NCBI RefSeq assembly: GCF_900299535.1
Contig: NZ_OMKE01000015.1
Coordinates: forward strand, 46,218 to 110,217
Source: Aquimarina aquimarini
Lineage (GTDB): Bacteria > Bacteroidota > Bacteroidia > Flavobacteriales > Flavobacteriaceae
DNA: 64,000 bases
Direction of reading: 5' to 3'
Shown: one piece after another, positions 28,048 through 35,831 of the stretch
Layout of the letters: every line of letters begins with the position of its first letter
How positions within the stretch are numbered: the first letter of the stretch is position 1
The notes under the pieces: generated by a model
Database searches by the model: none
The model's input: only the letters and a program-made list of their open reading frames with translations
Told to the model about the DNA's origin: nothing
Made by a program: the position numbers and the translations under genes

Positions 28048-29484
28048 ATGAATTCAGTTTTCTTGATAGCCAAAAAAGAAATACTAATTGCCCTGCGACA
28101 AAAGGTAATTCGTGCTCTTGCAATTGTGATAATGGTATTGCTAAGTGTTGCATTATATGCTGGATATGTAGCATATGATCAGCAAAAAGAAGTAATAGAA
28201 AATGCACGAAAAGAAAAAAGAGAAGAATGGCTTACACAAGGAGATAAACACCCACATATAGCAGCTCATTATGGTACTTTTATATTTAAACCCAAAACCA
28301 TTTTAAGTCTGTTTGATTTTGGATTAGATACCTTTACTGGTACTTCTGTATATCTAGAAGCACACTATCAACACGAGTTTATGTTTCGTCCTGCACAGGA
28401 CCATAGTAGTATGATACGATTTGGAGAACTTAGTGCAGCACTCGTATTGCAAATCTTGGTTCCACTACTCCTTATTTTTTTAGCATTTCCTGCGTTTACC
28501 AAAGAAAGAGAAAGTGGTACACTCAAATTGTTAATTAGTCAGGGAGTATCCTGTACTACTATTGTATGGGGGAAAATAGTAGCGTATTTAAGTATTCTTA
28601 TATCAATATTGGCTCCGTTTTTTGTAATAGCATTTGTGTTATCTACCATGCTGGCAAATTCTCAAACCATACCAGATATAGCAATTAGAGTAGTATTATT
28701 GGTTATCATTTATGTAGTATACCTCCTTATTTTTGTTGCTTTTTCGGTGTGGATATCTATGCGGTCATCTACAAGTAAAAATTCATTACTTACCTTATTG
28801 ACATGTTGGATTTTGTTTATGATTATTATTCCAAAAACAACAGCTAATTTTGGAGAAAGTATGTACCCGTTACCCTCTATGAAAATCTATAGAGAAGCCA
28901 TTCAAAAGGATATCAAAAATGGGTTAGATGGTAAAGCTTCAACAAGTTTTAGGCAGAACCAATTAAAAAAAGAATACCTACAACGGTATACAGTAGATTC
29001 AATTCATAAACTTCCTTTGAATTTTGAAGGAGTACGTATGCAGGCAGGAGAAGATTATGGTAATAAGGTATATGATGTGCATTGGGCAAGGCTCAAAAAA
29101 ATATTTGATAATCAAAACCGTATTGCCAGTTTATCAAGTTTTATCACACCATATCTTGCCATACGTAATTTATCAATGGGGCTTACTGCAACGGATTTGT
29201 ATACCTCGATTCATTTTCAGAAAAAAACAGAGAAATACAGGAGAGAATTGGTAAGAAAAATGAATAATGATATGGCTCAAAACTCTAGATATGGAGAGTT
29301 TTATGAATACAAAGCAGGTAAAAATTTATGGAATTCGATCAAGGAATTTGAGTATACTACAATGTCTGCCTATGAGATAGTATCACTATATAAAACAGAG
29401 TTAATATCTCTATGTTGCTGGGCGGTATTGATCTTTTCTCTTTTAGGGTATTCATCTCGTAAAATCAGACCTGTATATGAATAA
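28048..29484 (+). CDS. ABC-2 type permease (DUF3526-like), first subunit
   Basis: 478 residues with about six membrane segments: one N-terminal (ALAIVIMVLLSVALYAGY), a large extracytoplasmic domain of about 95 residues, four clustered helices in the middle (from about residue 130 to 275), a second soluble stretch of about 190 residues, and a C-terminal helix. The KERESGTLKLL motif after the second helix is the usual coupling segment of ABC-2 exporters. The long soluble insertions fit the DUF3526-type permeases often encoded beside TonB receptors. It overlaps the next gene by 8 bases. Confidence 0.85.
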   Translation: MNSVFLIAKKEILIALRQKVIRALAIVIMVLLSVALYAGYVAYDQQKEVIENARKEKREEWLTQGDKHPHIAAHYGTFIFKPKTILSLFDFGLDTFTGTSVYLEAHYQHEFMFRPAQDHSSMIRFGELSAALVLQILVPLLLIFLAFPAFTKERESGTLKLLISQGVSCTTIVWGKIVAYLSILISILAPFFVIAFVLSTMLANSQTIPDIAIRVVLLVIIYVVYLLIFVAFSVWISMRSSTSKNSLLTLLTCWILFMIIIPKTTANFGESMYPLPSMKIYREAIQKDIKNGLDGKASTSFRQNQLKKEYLQRYTVDSIHKLPLNFEGVRMQAGEDYGNKVYDVHWARLKKIFDNQNRIASLSSFITPYLAIRNLSMGLTATDLYTSIHFQKKTEKYRRELVRKMNNDMAQNSRYGEFYEYKAGKNLWNSIKEFEYTTMSAYEIVSLYKTELISLCCWAVLIFSLLGYSSRKIRPVYE

Positions 29485-30910
29485 GGTAATACTACTATTA
29501 ATACGTTATGAATGGATTTCTTTTGTTAGAAATACTTTTCAATTGCTGATGTTGGGGTGTACTTTTTTGTTGGGATTATATGCAATTTATTATGGTCAGT
29601 CAGAAATAGAAGTACAACGAGAAACCATACAAGATGTAAAAGATATAGAAGAACATGAGTTTCATCAATATCAAGCTAGTTTTAAAGAAGAATTAGGGTC
29701 AGAAGGAAAAAAAAATCAAATAGCATCAGATCCGTCATATGCTTGGCATAGACATGGATATCATGCAGTACTACATCCTCATGATTATGCAGCATTAGCC
29801 ATTGGTCAATGTGACTTACACCCATACTACTATAGACTTACAGGAATGAGTCTTCATTACCAACTTTTTGAAAACGAAATTGCCAATCCAGTAAAGTTAT
29901 ATGTAGGTAATTTTGATCTGTCATTTGTGTTGATTTATCTTTTTCCATTATTAATTATAGCATTTACCTATAGTTTATACGCAGGAGAAAAAGAAACAGG
30001 AATATTACCCTTGTTACACATTCAATCCATAAGTATCAGAAAGATTCTAATTGTGAGATTAGGATTTTATTTTTGCTTAATTACAGGACTAGCATTGTTT
30101 ATTTCGATAATAGGCCTTGTTTCTTCTGGAAATATTTTTGCTCCAGAAAACAGGCTTGCAACCTTGTTTTGGATTGTTGGAGTTATCATTTATTGTGCAT
30201 TTTGGTTTGCAGTATTATTTTGTATTGTTAGTTTTAAAATGAATTCTTCTTTTACTGCAATAAGTGCGGCAGGAGTATGGCTTTTATTTCTTATTGTAAT
30301 ACCTGCAGTACTTAATGTATTAATGTCTTCACAGTATCCATTAAACAGTACATCTCTAGCCGAAATTACACGTAGGACAAGTTTAGAAAATGAAGAAGAT
30401 GAGAACGAAGCAAAAGAAGTCATACATGAATTTTTAGATCATAATCCACACCTCAAAGGATCAGATACACTAATACATAATAATACACTAGCAAAAGCAT
30501 ATGCCGCATTAACCTCATTAAAAGATATGCATAGCAAAGAGGATGTAGATCATTATGTGGGTCAGGTATATAAAAGAAACCAATGGGCAGCAGGTTTACA
30601 TTGGATCAACCCAGCAGTCAATATGCAAGGAATATTTGTACATATTGCCAAAACAGATCTCAATACCTATCATCAATTTCACTCTTCTATAGAGTCGTTT
30701 CATCGCGCTATTTCTGATTTTTATTTTAAGAAATTGTTTTGGGATAAGCCAATACAGTTAGAAGATTATTCCAGTCTCCCTTCTTTTAAGATGAAAACAA
30801 ATGAAGTAAAATGGAAAACTCATATTCTTTGGAGTATGACAAAAGTGGGTATTACAATGGTATTCTTTTTTGCGGTAGGTTTTATAAATATAGAAAAACA
30901 AAAAAAATGA
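29477..30910 (+). CDS. ABC-2 type permease (DUF3526-like), second subunit
   Basis: 477 residues with the same architecture as the preceding permease: N-terminal helix (LLMLGCTFLLGLYAIYY), soluble domain rich in His (including WHRHGYHAVLHPHDYAAL near residue 90), four central helices, a coupling segment GEKETGILPLL, a second soluble stretch and a C-terminal helix. The two permeases probably form a heterodimer driven by the ATPase at 27342. The His cluster in the extracytoplasmic loop could be a metal- or ligand-contact site. The gene overlaps its neighbours on both sides (8 and 4 bases), which shows tight coupling. Confidence 0.85.
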   Translation: MNKVILLLIRYEWISFVRNTFQLLMLGCTFLLGLYAIYYGQSEIEVQRETIQDVKDIEEHEFHQYQASFKEELGSEGKKNQIASDPSYAWHRHGYHAVLHPHDYAALAIGQCDLHPYYYRLTGMSLHYQLFENEIANPVKLYVGNFDLSFVLIYLFPLLIIAFTYSLYAGEKETGILPLLHIQSISIRKILIVRLGFYFCLITGLALFISIIGLVSSGNIFAPENRLATLFWIVGVIIYCAFWFAVLFCIVSFKMNSSFTAISAAGVWLLFLIVIPAVLNVLMSSQYPLNSTSLAEITRRTSLENEEDENEAKEVIHEFLDHNPHLKGSDTLIHNNTLAKAYAALTSLKDMHSKEDVDHYVGQVYKRNQWAAGLHWINPAVNMQGIFVHIAKTDLNTYHQFHSSIESFHRAISDFYFKKLFWDKPIQLEDYSSLPSFKMKTNEVKWKTHILWSMTKVGITMVFFFAVGFINIEKQKK

Positions 30911-33111
30911 AGAAATGGATTTGTAGTATTCTTGTATTCGTGCAATATAATATGATTGCTCAACAAACGAATCAAAATTTTCCTCCTCCAGATACTCCTC
31001 CTCAGATTCATGCAAAACGAGTACAGGGTACTATAAAAATTGATGGGAAATTAACTGAGTCTGATTGGCAAAATGCGATACCAGTAGATGATTTTTTTAG
31101 AATGGAACCCAGACAAGGAGGAACCTATAAACATAAAACAGAAGTCAAAGTGCTATTTGATGAAAAGTACTTATATGTAGGAGTTTTTTGTGAGGATTCA
31201 TTAGGGCAAAAAGGAGTTCGTGTTCAAGATTTGAGGAGAGATTTTAGTGAAGGAGAGAATGATATTTTTAGTATTCAATTAGACCCTCAGAATCTCAAAC
31301 AATACTGTGTCTCTTTTCAAACAACCCCTTATGGTAATCAACGTGATTTACAAAATTTTAATGATACCACAATAGATAATGATTGGAACGCCTTGTGGTC
31401 TGTGCGTACCCATAGAACAGATAAAGGTTATTTTGCAGAATTTGGGATACCTTTTGCTTCTCTTAGATATGATAATCAAAAAAAAGGAGAAGATGTTGCT
31501 TGGGGAATTACATTTAGTCGATTGGCAAGAAGAGATTATGAGCGTACTGTTTTTCCTGCAATTCCACAATCCTTTTCTCAATATAGAATGACATATGCCG
31601 CTCAGATAAAAGGATTAGAACTTCCTGATTCTGGAGTTAACCTTAGGATAGAACCATATTCCTTATATAAATATACAACCACAGATATAGAAGGAGAAGA
31701 AAACTCAGAAAGTAATATAAAGTTCGGAGGGGATTTGAAATGGGCGATAAGTCCGCAATCTGTGTTGGATGTAACAGTGAATACAGATTTCGCACAAGCA
31801 GATGTGGATAGGGCAGTTAATAATCTAGAACGATTTAATATTTTTTTCCCAGAGCGAAGGCAGTTTTTTTTGGAAAACTCGGGAATATGGGCTGGGGCAT
31901 CCAGCGAATTAGTGCGTCCGTTTTTCAGTAGAAAAATAGGGCTAGAAGGAAGATTTAATGCAGTTCCTGCTCCAATTGATGTAGGAACACGGTTTACTGA
32001 TAGAAGTGATAAGCGTACACTTGCAGGGCTATATATTCATCAAAGAGAGACTGATAATTCCCCAGGAGCTAATTTTGGAGTATTTCGGTATTCACAGAAT
32101 TATGGCAAAGAAAATAATATAGGAATAATGATTAATCATCGTCTGGATGAGAAAAACAATGTGTTGGCTGTTGACCAAAATAATAATACAACCACTACAA
32201 TAGACGGATTGATCAGATTAAAAGATAAATGGACAATATCGTATCTAGCCTCGGCAACATATGACGAGCAAACTAGCAAATGGGGGCAGGCAGGAAGTAT
32301 TTTTTCAGAATATAGTAGTAATAGGATGAAGTGGGGGTGGTCTACAGATTTTGTAAGTAAAGACTATGACTCCAAAACTGGTTTTGTTTTTCAAAATGAT
32401 GTTATTAGACATAATCCTGGAGGGTATTTTATCCTTAGACCCAAGAAACTTCCTTGGATTAGACGATGGGATCCTGGTTTTTTTGCCAGATATCAACATG
32501 ATTTTCAGAATCCAGAAGAATTTCAGCAGGCGAGCCTGTATCTTTTTCCAGTCTATATATTTTTTAAAGACAACAGTTTTGTAGAATATTCTGTAACTCC
32601 CTCTTGGCAAAATATAAATTTTGATTTTGAACCACTGGGATTGTCTATCGAAAAAAAACGTTATTTCTATACAAGGCAATTTATTAGGTACAATTCTGAT
32701 CGATCCAGAAAATTATCGGCCTCAGTCAAATATGAATGGGGGGATTTTTATAATGGAAATAGAAAGACTGTTACTGCTGGTATGCGATATGCTCCTTTAC
32801 CACACGTTGCTCTAACGGCAGATTATGAGCATAATTCACTCAAAAATATTGGAGTACAAAGAGAAGATTTAAAAACAGATCTATATTCTGCTAGTCTTAG
32901 ATTGGCACTCTCACCCAGAATGCAAGTATCTTCTTTTTATCAATACAATTCGTTTGATAAACGAGGAGGGTGGAACGCAAGGCTTAGTTGGGAGTATATG
33001 CCATTATCTTTTATTTATTTGGTATTTAATGATACTCAAATAGACTCATTTGATCCAGTACAAAGAAACCAACAATTTATAAGTAAAATTACTTTTCTGA
33101 AACAATTTTAA
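30907..33111 (+). CDS. CBM9/DUF5916-type outer-membrane protein
   Basis: I start it at the ATG overlapping the preceding stop (ATGA). This gives 734 residues with a plausible signal peptide (MKKWICSILVFVQYNMIAQQ); an earlier in-frame start would only add permease-overlapping residues. After a Pro-rich spacer comes a carbohydrate-binding-family-9-like domain (IHAKRVQGTIKIDGKLTESDW ... VKVLFDEKYLYVGVFCEDS ... NDIFSIQLDP). The remainder is a long beta-barrel-like region of the DUF5916 type ending in ISKITFLKQF, with terminal Phe as in outer-membrane barrels. Such proteins are common in Bacteroidota but their substrate is not established. Here it may be an outer-membrane exit or entry channel for the transported molecule. 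Confidence 0.8.
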   Translation: MKKWICSILVFVQYNMIAQQTNQNFPPPDTPPQIHAKRVQGTIKIDGKLTESDWQNAIPVDDFFRMEPRQGGTYKHKTEVKVLFDEKYLYVGVFCEDSLGQKGVRVQDLRRDFSEGENDIFSIQLDPQNLKQYCVSFQTTPYGNQRDLQNFNDTTIDNDWNALWSVRTHRTDKGYFAEFGIPFASLRYDNQKKGEDVAWGITFSRLARRDYERTVFPAIPQSFSQYRMTYAAQIKGLELPDSGVNLRIEPYSLYKYTTTDIEGEENSESNIKFGGDLKWAISPQSVLDVTVNTDFAQADVDRAVNNLERFNIFFPERRQFFLENSGIWAGASSELVRPFFSRKIGLEGRFNAVPAPIDVGTRFTDRSDKRTLAGLYIHQRETDNSPGANFGVFRYSQNYGKENNIGIMINHRLDEKNNVLAVDQNNNTTTTIDGLIRLKDKWTISYLASATYDEQTSKWGQAGSIFSEYSSNRMKWGWSTDFVSKDYDSKTGFVFQNDVIRHNPGGYFILRPKKLPWIRRWDPGFFARYQHDFQNPEEFQQASLYLFPVYIFFKDNSFVEYSVTPSWQNINFDFEPLGLSIEKKRYFYTRQFIRYNSDRSRKLSASVKYEWGDFYNGNRKTVTAGMRYAPLPHVALTADYEHNSLKNIGVQREDLKTDLYSASLRLALSPRMQVSSFYQYNSFDKRGGWNARLSWEYMPLSFIYLVFNDTQIDSFDPVQRNQQFISKITFLKQF

Positions 33112-33114
33112 GAT

Positions 33115-34479
33115 GTGAATAAACGACCTGACATACTCAAAGATAACCTCTGGAAACTGATGTGGAAACTTTCTTTACCTGGAATATTAGGAATGATGGT
33201 CATTTCTATTAATTCATTGGTAGATTCTATATATGTGAGTTATTTTATTGGGGCAGATGCTTTTGCTGGGGTTTCATTATTATTTCCTCTTACATTGGTA
33301 ATAACCAGTGTAACCGTTTTTATAGCGGCAGGGTCATCTTCGGTTTTAAGTAGAGCTATTGGGGCTGATGATAAAGAGACACAACAAAAAGTACTTCCTA
33401 ATTTGATTGCGCTCTCTATGATAAGCTCTATTATTATCATAGGAGGTGGTGTATTTTTTTCTGAAGAGTTGGTTGCAGTAATGGGAGGTACAGATGCGAT
33501 GTTTGAACATGGTATTTCTTATTTTAAAGTATATATACTAGGTGCGTTTTTTAATATTTATGGTCTTTCTGCAAATGGACTTATAAGATCAGAAGGAAAG
33601 ATTAAACAAGCGATGACATTTACAGTGATGTCTGTAATATTGAATATTATGTTGACACCGTTGTTTATTCATACGTTTTCAATGAGTATAGAAGGAGCTG
33701 CTTGGAGTAGTATTGTGTCAATGTTGATATATGCAATAGCAACGTCACTTTATTTTATAAAAGGAAAAGCCTCGTTTAATACTGGCAGATTTAAAATAGG
33801 TATAGAAAAAGACATTATAAAAGATGTGATGAATATAGGAACCTCTGCTTTTGTTATGCAATTATCTAATGTGGTCAAGCAGTTTTTTTTGTTTAGAACA
33901 TTGACATGGTATGGAACACCTCATGATATTACTTTTTTTAGTGCAGCTTTTAGGTTGTTTTCATTTTTAGCAATACCCGTTTTAGGATTATTACAACCGA
34001 TGCAGCCAATTATCGGGATTAATTACGGAGCCTCTAATATAAAAAGGTGTATAGAGGCTGTAAAGGTGTTTAGGATAGGAAGTATTTTATTTGTAGCAGT
34101 GTTAATGATTCCAGTACTGTTTTTTCCAGAATATTGCATTCAATTACTTTTGCCAGATATTGTTTTAAGTAGTGCTGATATTATTAATTTAAGAAGTATT
34201 CTAGCAGTATTACTTTTATTACCTATTGCATCTAGTGGCATCATTCTTTTTCAAGCAACAGGTAAAGGTAAATTGGCAAGTTTATTACCAATAGGAAGAC
34301 AGGTTGTATTGTTTTTACCCTTGATATTGTTTTTACCTAGATTGTATAATGTAGATGGAATATATTATGCTTTAATACTAGAAAATGTACTGTATGCATT
34401 ACTAGTATGGATTGTATCTAGAAATGAATTAAGAAAGTTCTCAGAAGGAATTTCTACAGAGGTAGCTCTTGGGAAATAG
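33115..34479 (+). CDS. MATE-family efflux transporter of the peptide locus
   Basis: 454 residues, GTG start three bases after the previous stop; the ATG two bases earlier is followed at once by a stop. Twelve predicted helices in two related halves. The N-terminal LSLPGILGMMVISINSLVDSIYVSYFIG and the second-half ASNVVKQFFLFRTL ... QPMQPIIGINYGA segments are typical of MATE exporters, which use Na+ or H+ gradients. MATE genes accompany methanobactin and siderophore loci as export pumps (MbnM in methanobactin operons), and another MATE gene lies in the siderophore operon here at 46952. It is the last plus-strand gene of the run and faces a convergent methyltransferase gene. Confidence 0.9.
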   Translation: MNKRPDILKDNLWKLMWKLSLPGILGMMVISINSLVDSIYVSYFIGADAFAGVSLLFPLTLVITSVTVFIAAGSSSVLSRAIGADDKETQQKVLPNLIALSMISSIIIIGGGVFFSEELVAVMGGTDAMFEHGISYFKVYILGAFFNIYGLSANGLIRSEGKIKQAMTFTVMSVILNIMLTPLFIHTFSMSIEGAAWSSIVSMLIYAIATSLYFIKGKASFNTGRFKIGIEKDIIKDVMNIGTSAFVMQLSNVVKQFFLFRTLTWYGTPHDITFFSAAFRLFSFLAIPVLGLLQPMQPIIGINYGASNIKRCIEAVKVFRIGSILFVAVLMIPVLFFPEYCIQLLLPDIVLSSADIINLRSILAVLLLLPIASSGIILFQATGKGKLASLLPIGRQVVLFLPLILFLPRLYNVDGIYYALILENVLYALLVWIVSRNELRKFSEGISTEVALGK

Positions 34480-34496
34480 AAGTATTTTTTTGATGC

Positions 34497-35105
34497 TTAT
34501 TTTTTTTGAGCAACGATGTGAAACACATGCCAATGTTTTGTTTTACCAGAAATTGTTGTTCCTTGTTTTTCTATTTCTTTATTAAAGTGAAGATGATACT
34601 CTTTGAACAATTCATTTATTTTTTCGACAGTATGAAAAGTCATTTCAGGATTAGAGTTCCAAGAATCATTATGGCCAAATAAATGACCACTAAAAAAACC
34701 ATTTTTAGGTATGGCAGAAGTAATTACATGCCATAATTTTTCAAAATGATCTGGATGACAAAAAGGTAAACTGAAAGTAGCATTTATAAGATACGCATCA
34801 GGAAGAGTGTCAATATTTTCAAAAGCACGTAAATCGAGTTGAAGTTGGTCTTTGTGCTCAACAGGAATATTGTCTTTAATTCTTAATAGAGCATCATTTT
34901 GTTTATCGATAGCAAGTACATTCCACTGTTCTTGTAGCATAGCAAAAGTATCTATACCATTTCCACACCCCAGATCAATAGCTAGCTTGTTTTTTATGTC
35001 GAGAGGTGTTTTTTTTAGAAACTCAAGAGTTTTGACCAGCGTAGCAGCAGGAGGATATTTTTTTTGATCAAAATGGTGATAGTGAGTGTTCCAAGAGTTA
35101 TTCAT
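34497..35105 (-). CDS. Class I SAM-dependent methyltransferase (TehB-like)
   Basis: 202 residues. SAM-binding motif I is clear (LAIDLGCGNGIDTFAML, residues about 42-58), followed by an acidic motif II (LAIDK) and the later segments LDLRAF and LINATFSLPFC. The order and the N-terminal YPPAATLV region recall TehB/tellurite-resistance-type small-molecule methyltransferases. It lies 10 bases downstream of the Fur-family gene on the same strand, so the two form an operon. Its substrate is unknown; metal or metalloid detoxification would fit a Fur-type partner. Confidence 0.8.
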   Translation of the reverse strand: MNNSWNTHYHHFDQKKYPPAATLVKTLEFLKKTPLDIKNKLAIDLGCGNGIDTFAMLQEQWNVLAIDKQNDALLRIKDNIPVEHKDQLQLDLRAFENIDTLPDAYLINATFSLPFCHPDHFEKLWHVITSAIPKNGFFSGHLFGHNDSWNSNPEMTFHTVEKINELFKEYHLHFNKEIEKQGTTISGKTKHWHVFHIVAQKK

Positions 35106-35115
35106 TGGTTATATT

Positions 35116-35544
35116 TTAACTAGATAGACATCCATTACAAATACCATTAATAGTATAGTTTATTTTTTGAGCAAGAAATTTTTCTAAAACCTTAATCTTT
35201 GGGATTTTTATATCCTCTAGACAATAGGTGTTTGAGCATTTTTCACAGATAAGGTGTACATGCTCATCGGTATGTACTTCTTCTGGGCATTCATGACTAC
35301 ATAACGCATATCGTATTCCATTACTATCTTCAGAAGCTTTATGTAAAATACCATGTTTCTCAAAAGAATTCAGAGTTCTGTATATCGTTACTCTATCATG
35401 AGTTATTTTCATATGAGAAATTATTTCTTTGGCAGATAATGCATAAGAATGGTTCATGAAAATTTTAAGCATTTCAATTCGTGCAGAAGTCTTTTTTAAT
35501 GCATGAGACTTTAATAATCCTTCTATCTTTTTTTGTGTATTCAT
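35116..35544 (-). CDS. Fur-family metal-responsive regulator
   Basis: 142 residues from the ATG at 35544; a TTG nine codons upstream is also in frame, but the ATG gives the normal family start. Winged helix with the Fur recognition pattern TSARIEMLKIF ... VTIYRTLNSFEKHGIL (residues about 19-72). The C-terminal dimer and metal region has CSHECPEEVHTDEHVHLICEKC and a final CNGC, so two CxxC-like pairs form the structural zinc site. Present features do not separate Fur, Zur and PerR. Its position between the peptide locus and the siderophore receptor makes it a candidate regulator of the TTATTTAG boxes or of a nearby metal system. Confidence 0.88.
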   Translation of the reverse strand: MNTQKKIEGLLKSHALKKTSARIEMLKIFMNHSYALSAKEIISHMKITHDRVTIYRTLNSFEKHGILHKASEDSNGIRYALCSHECPEEVHTDEHVHLICEKCSNTYCLEDIKIPKIKVLEKFLAQKINYTINGICNGCLSS

Positions 35545-35770
35545 GAATGATAAATATTCAATAAGGTTCAATAATAGAGAAATAGTACCTCATTATTTAT
35601 GATAAGAACCTCTGTTTTATTCTGTTTAATTCCCTTTTTCAAAGATACTCATAATTTTATGAAGAATATTTATATATAGTAAGAACTGTATGAGGTGTTT
35701 TTTGTAAAACGCTGTACGTTAATAAGTAATTAGGAGAAGTGGTTAGTCTTAATGATTTCTTTATAAAGAC

Positions 35771-35798
35771 AAAAACGAATGGAAACCCATTCGTTTTT
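35771..35798 (-). terminator. Terminator after the siderophore receptor
   Basis: A perfect 12-bp stem, AAAAACGAATGG with CCATTCGTTTTT, around a 4-base loop, T-rich on both strands. It lies 34 bases beyond the receptor stop codon. Confidence 0.85.
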
Positions 35799-35831
35799 GT
35801 TAAATATTATAAGGTGTTGGGGGTACACTTA

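Noticed and set aside
34497..35544. Treating the methyltransferase and Fur-family gene as part of the peptide operon.
   Set aside because: They are on the opposite strand, convergent with the MATE gene, and form their own two-gene unit.
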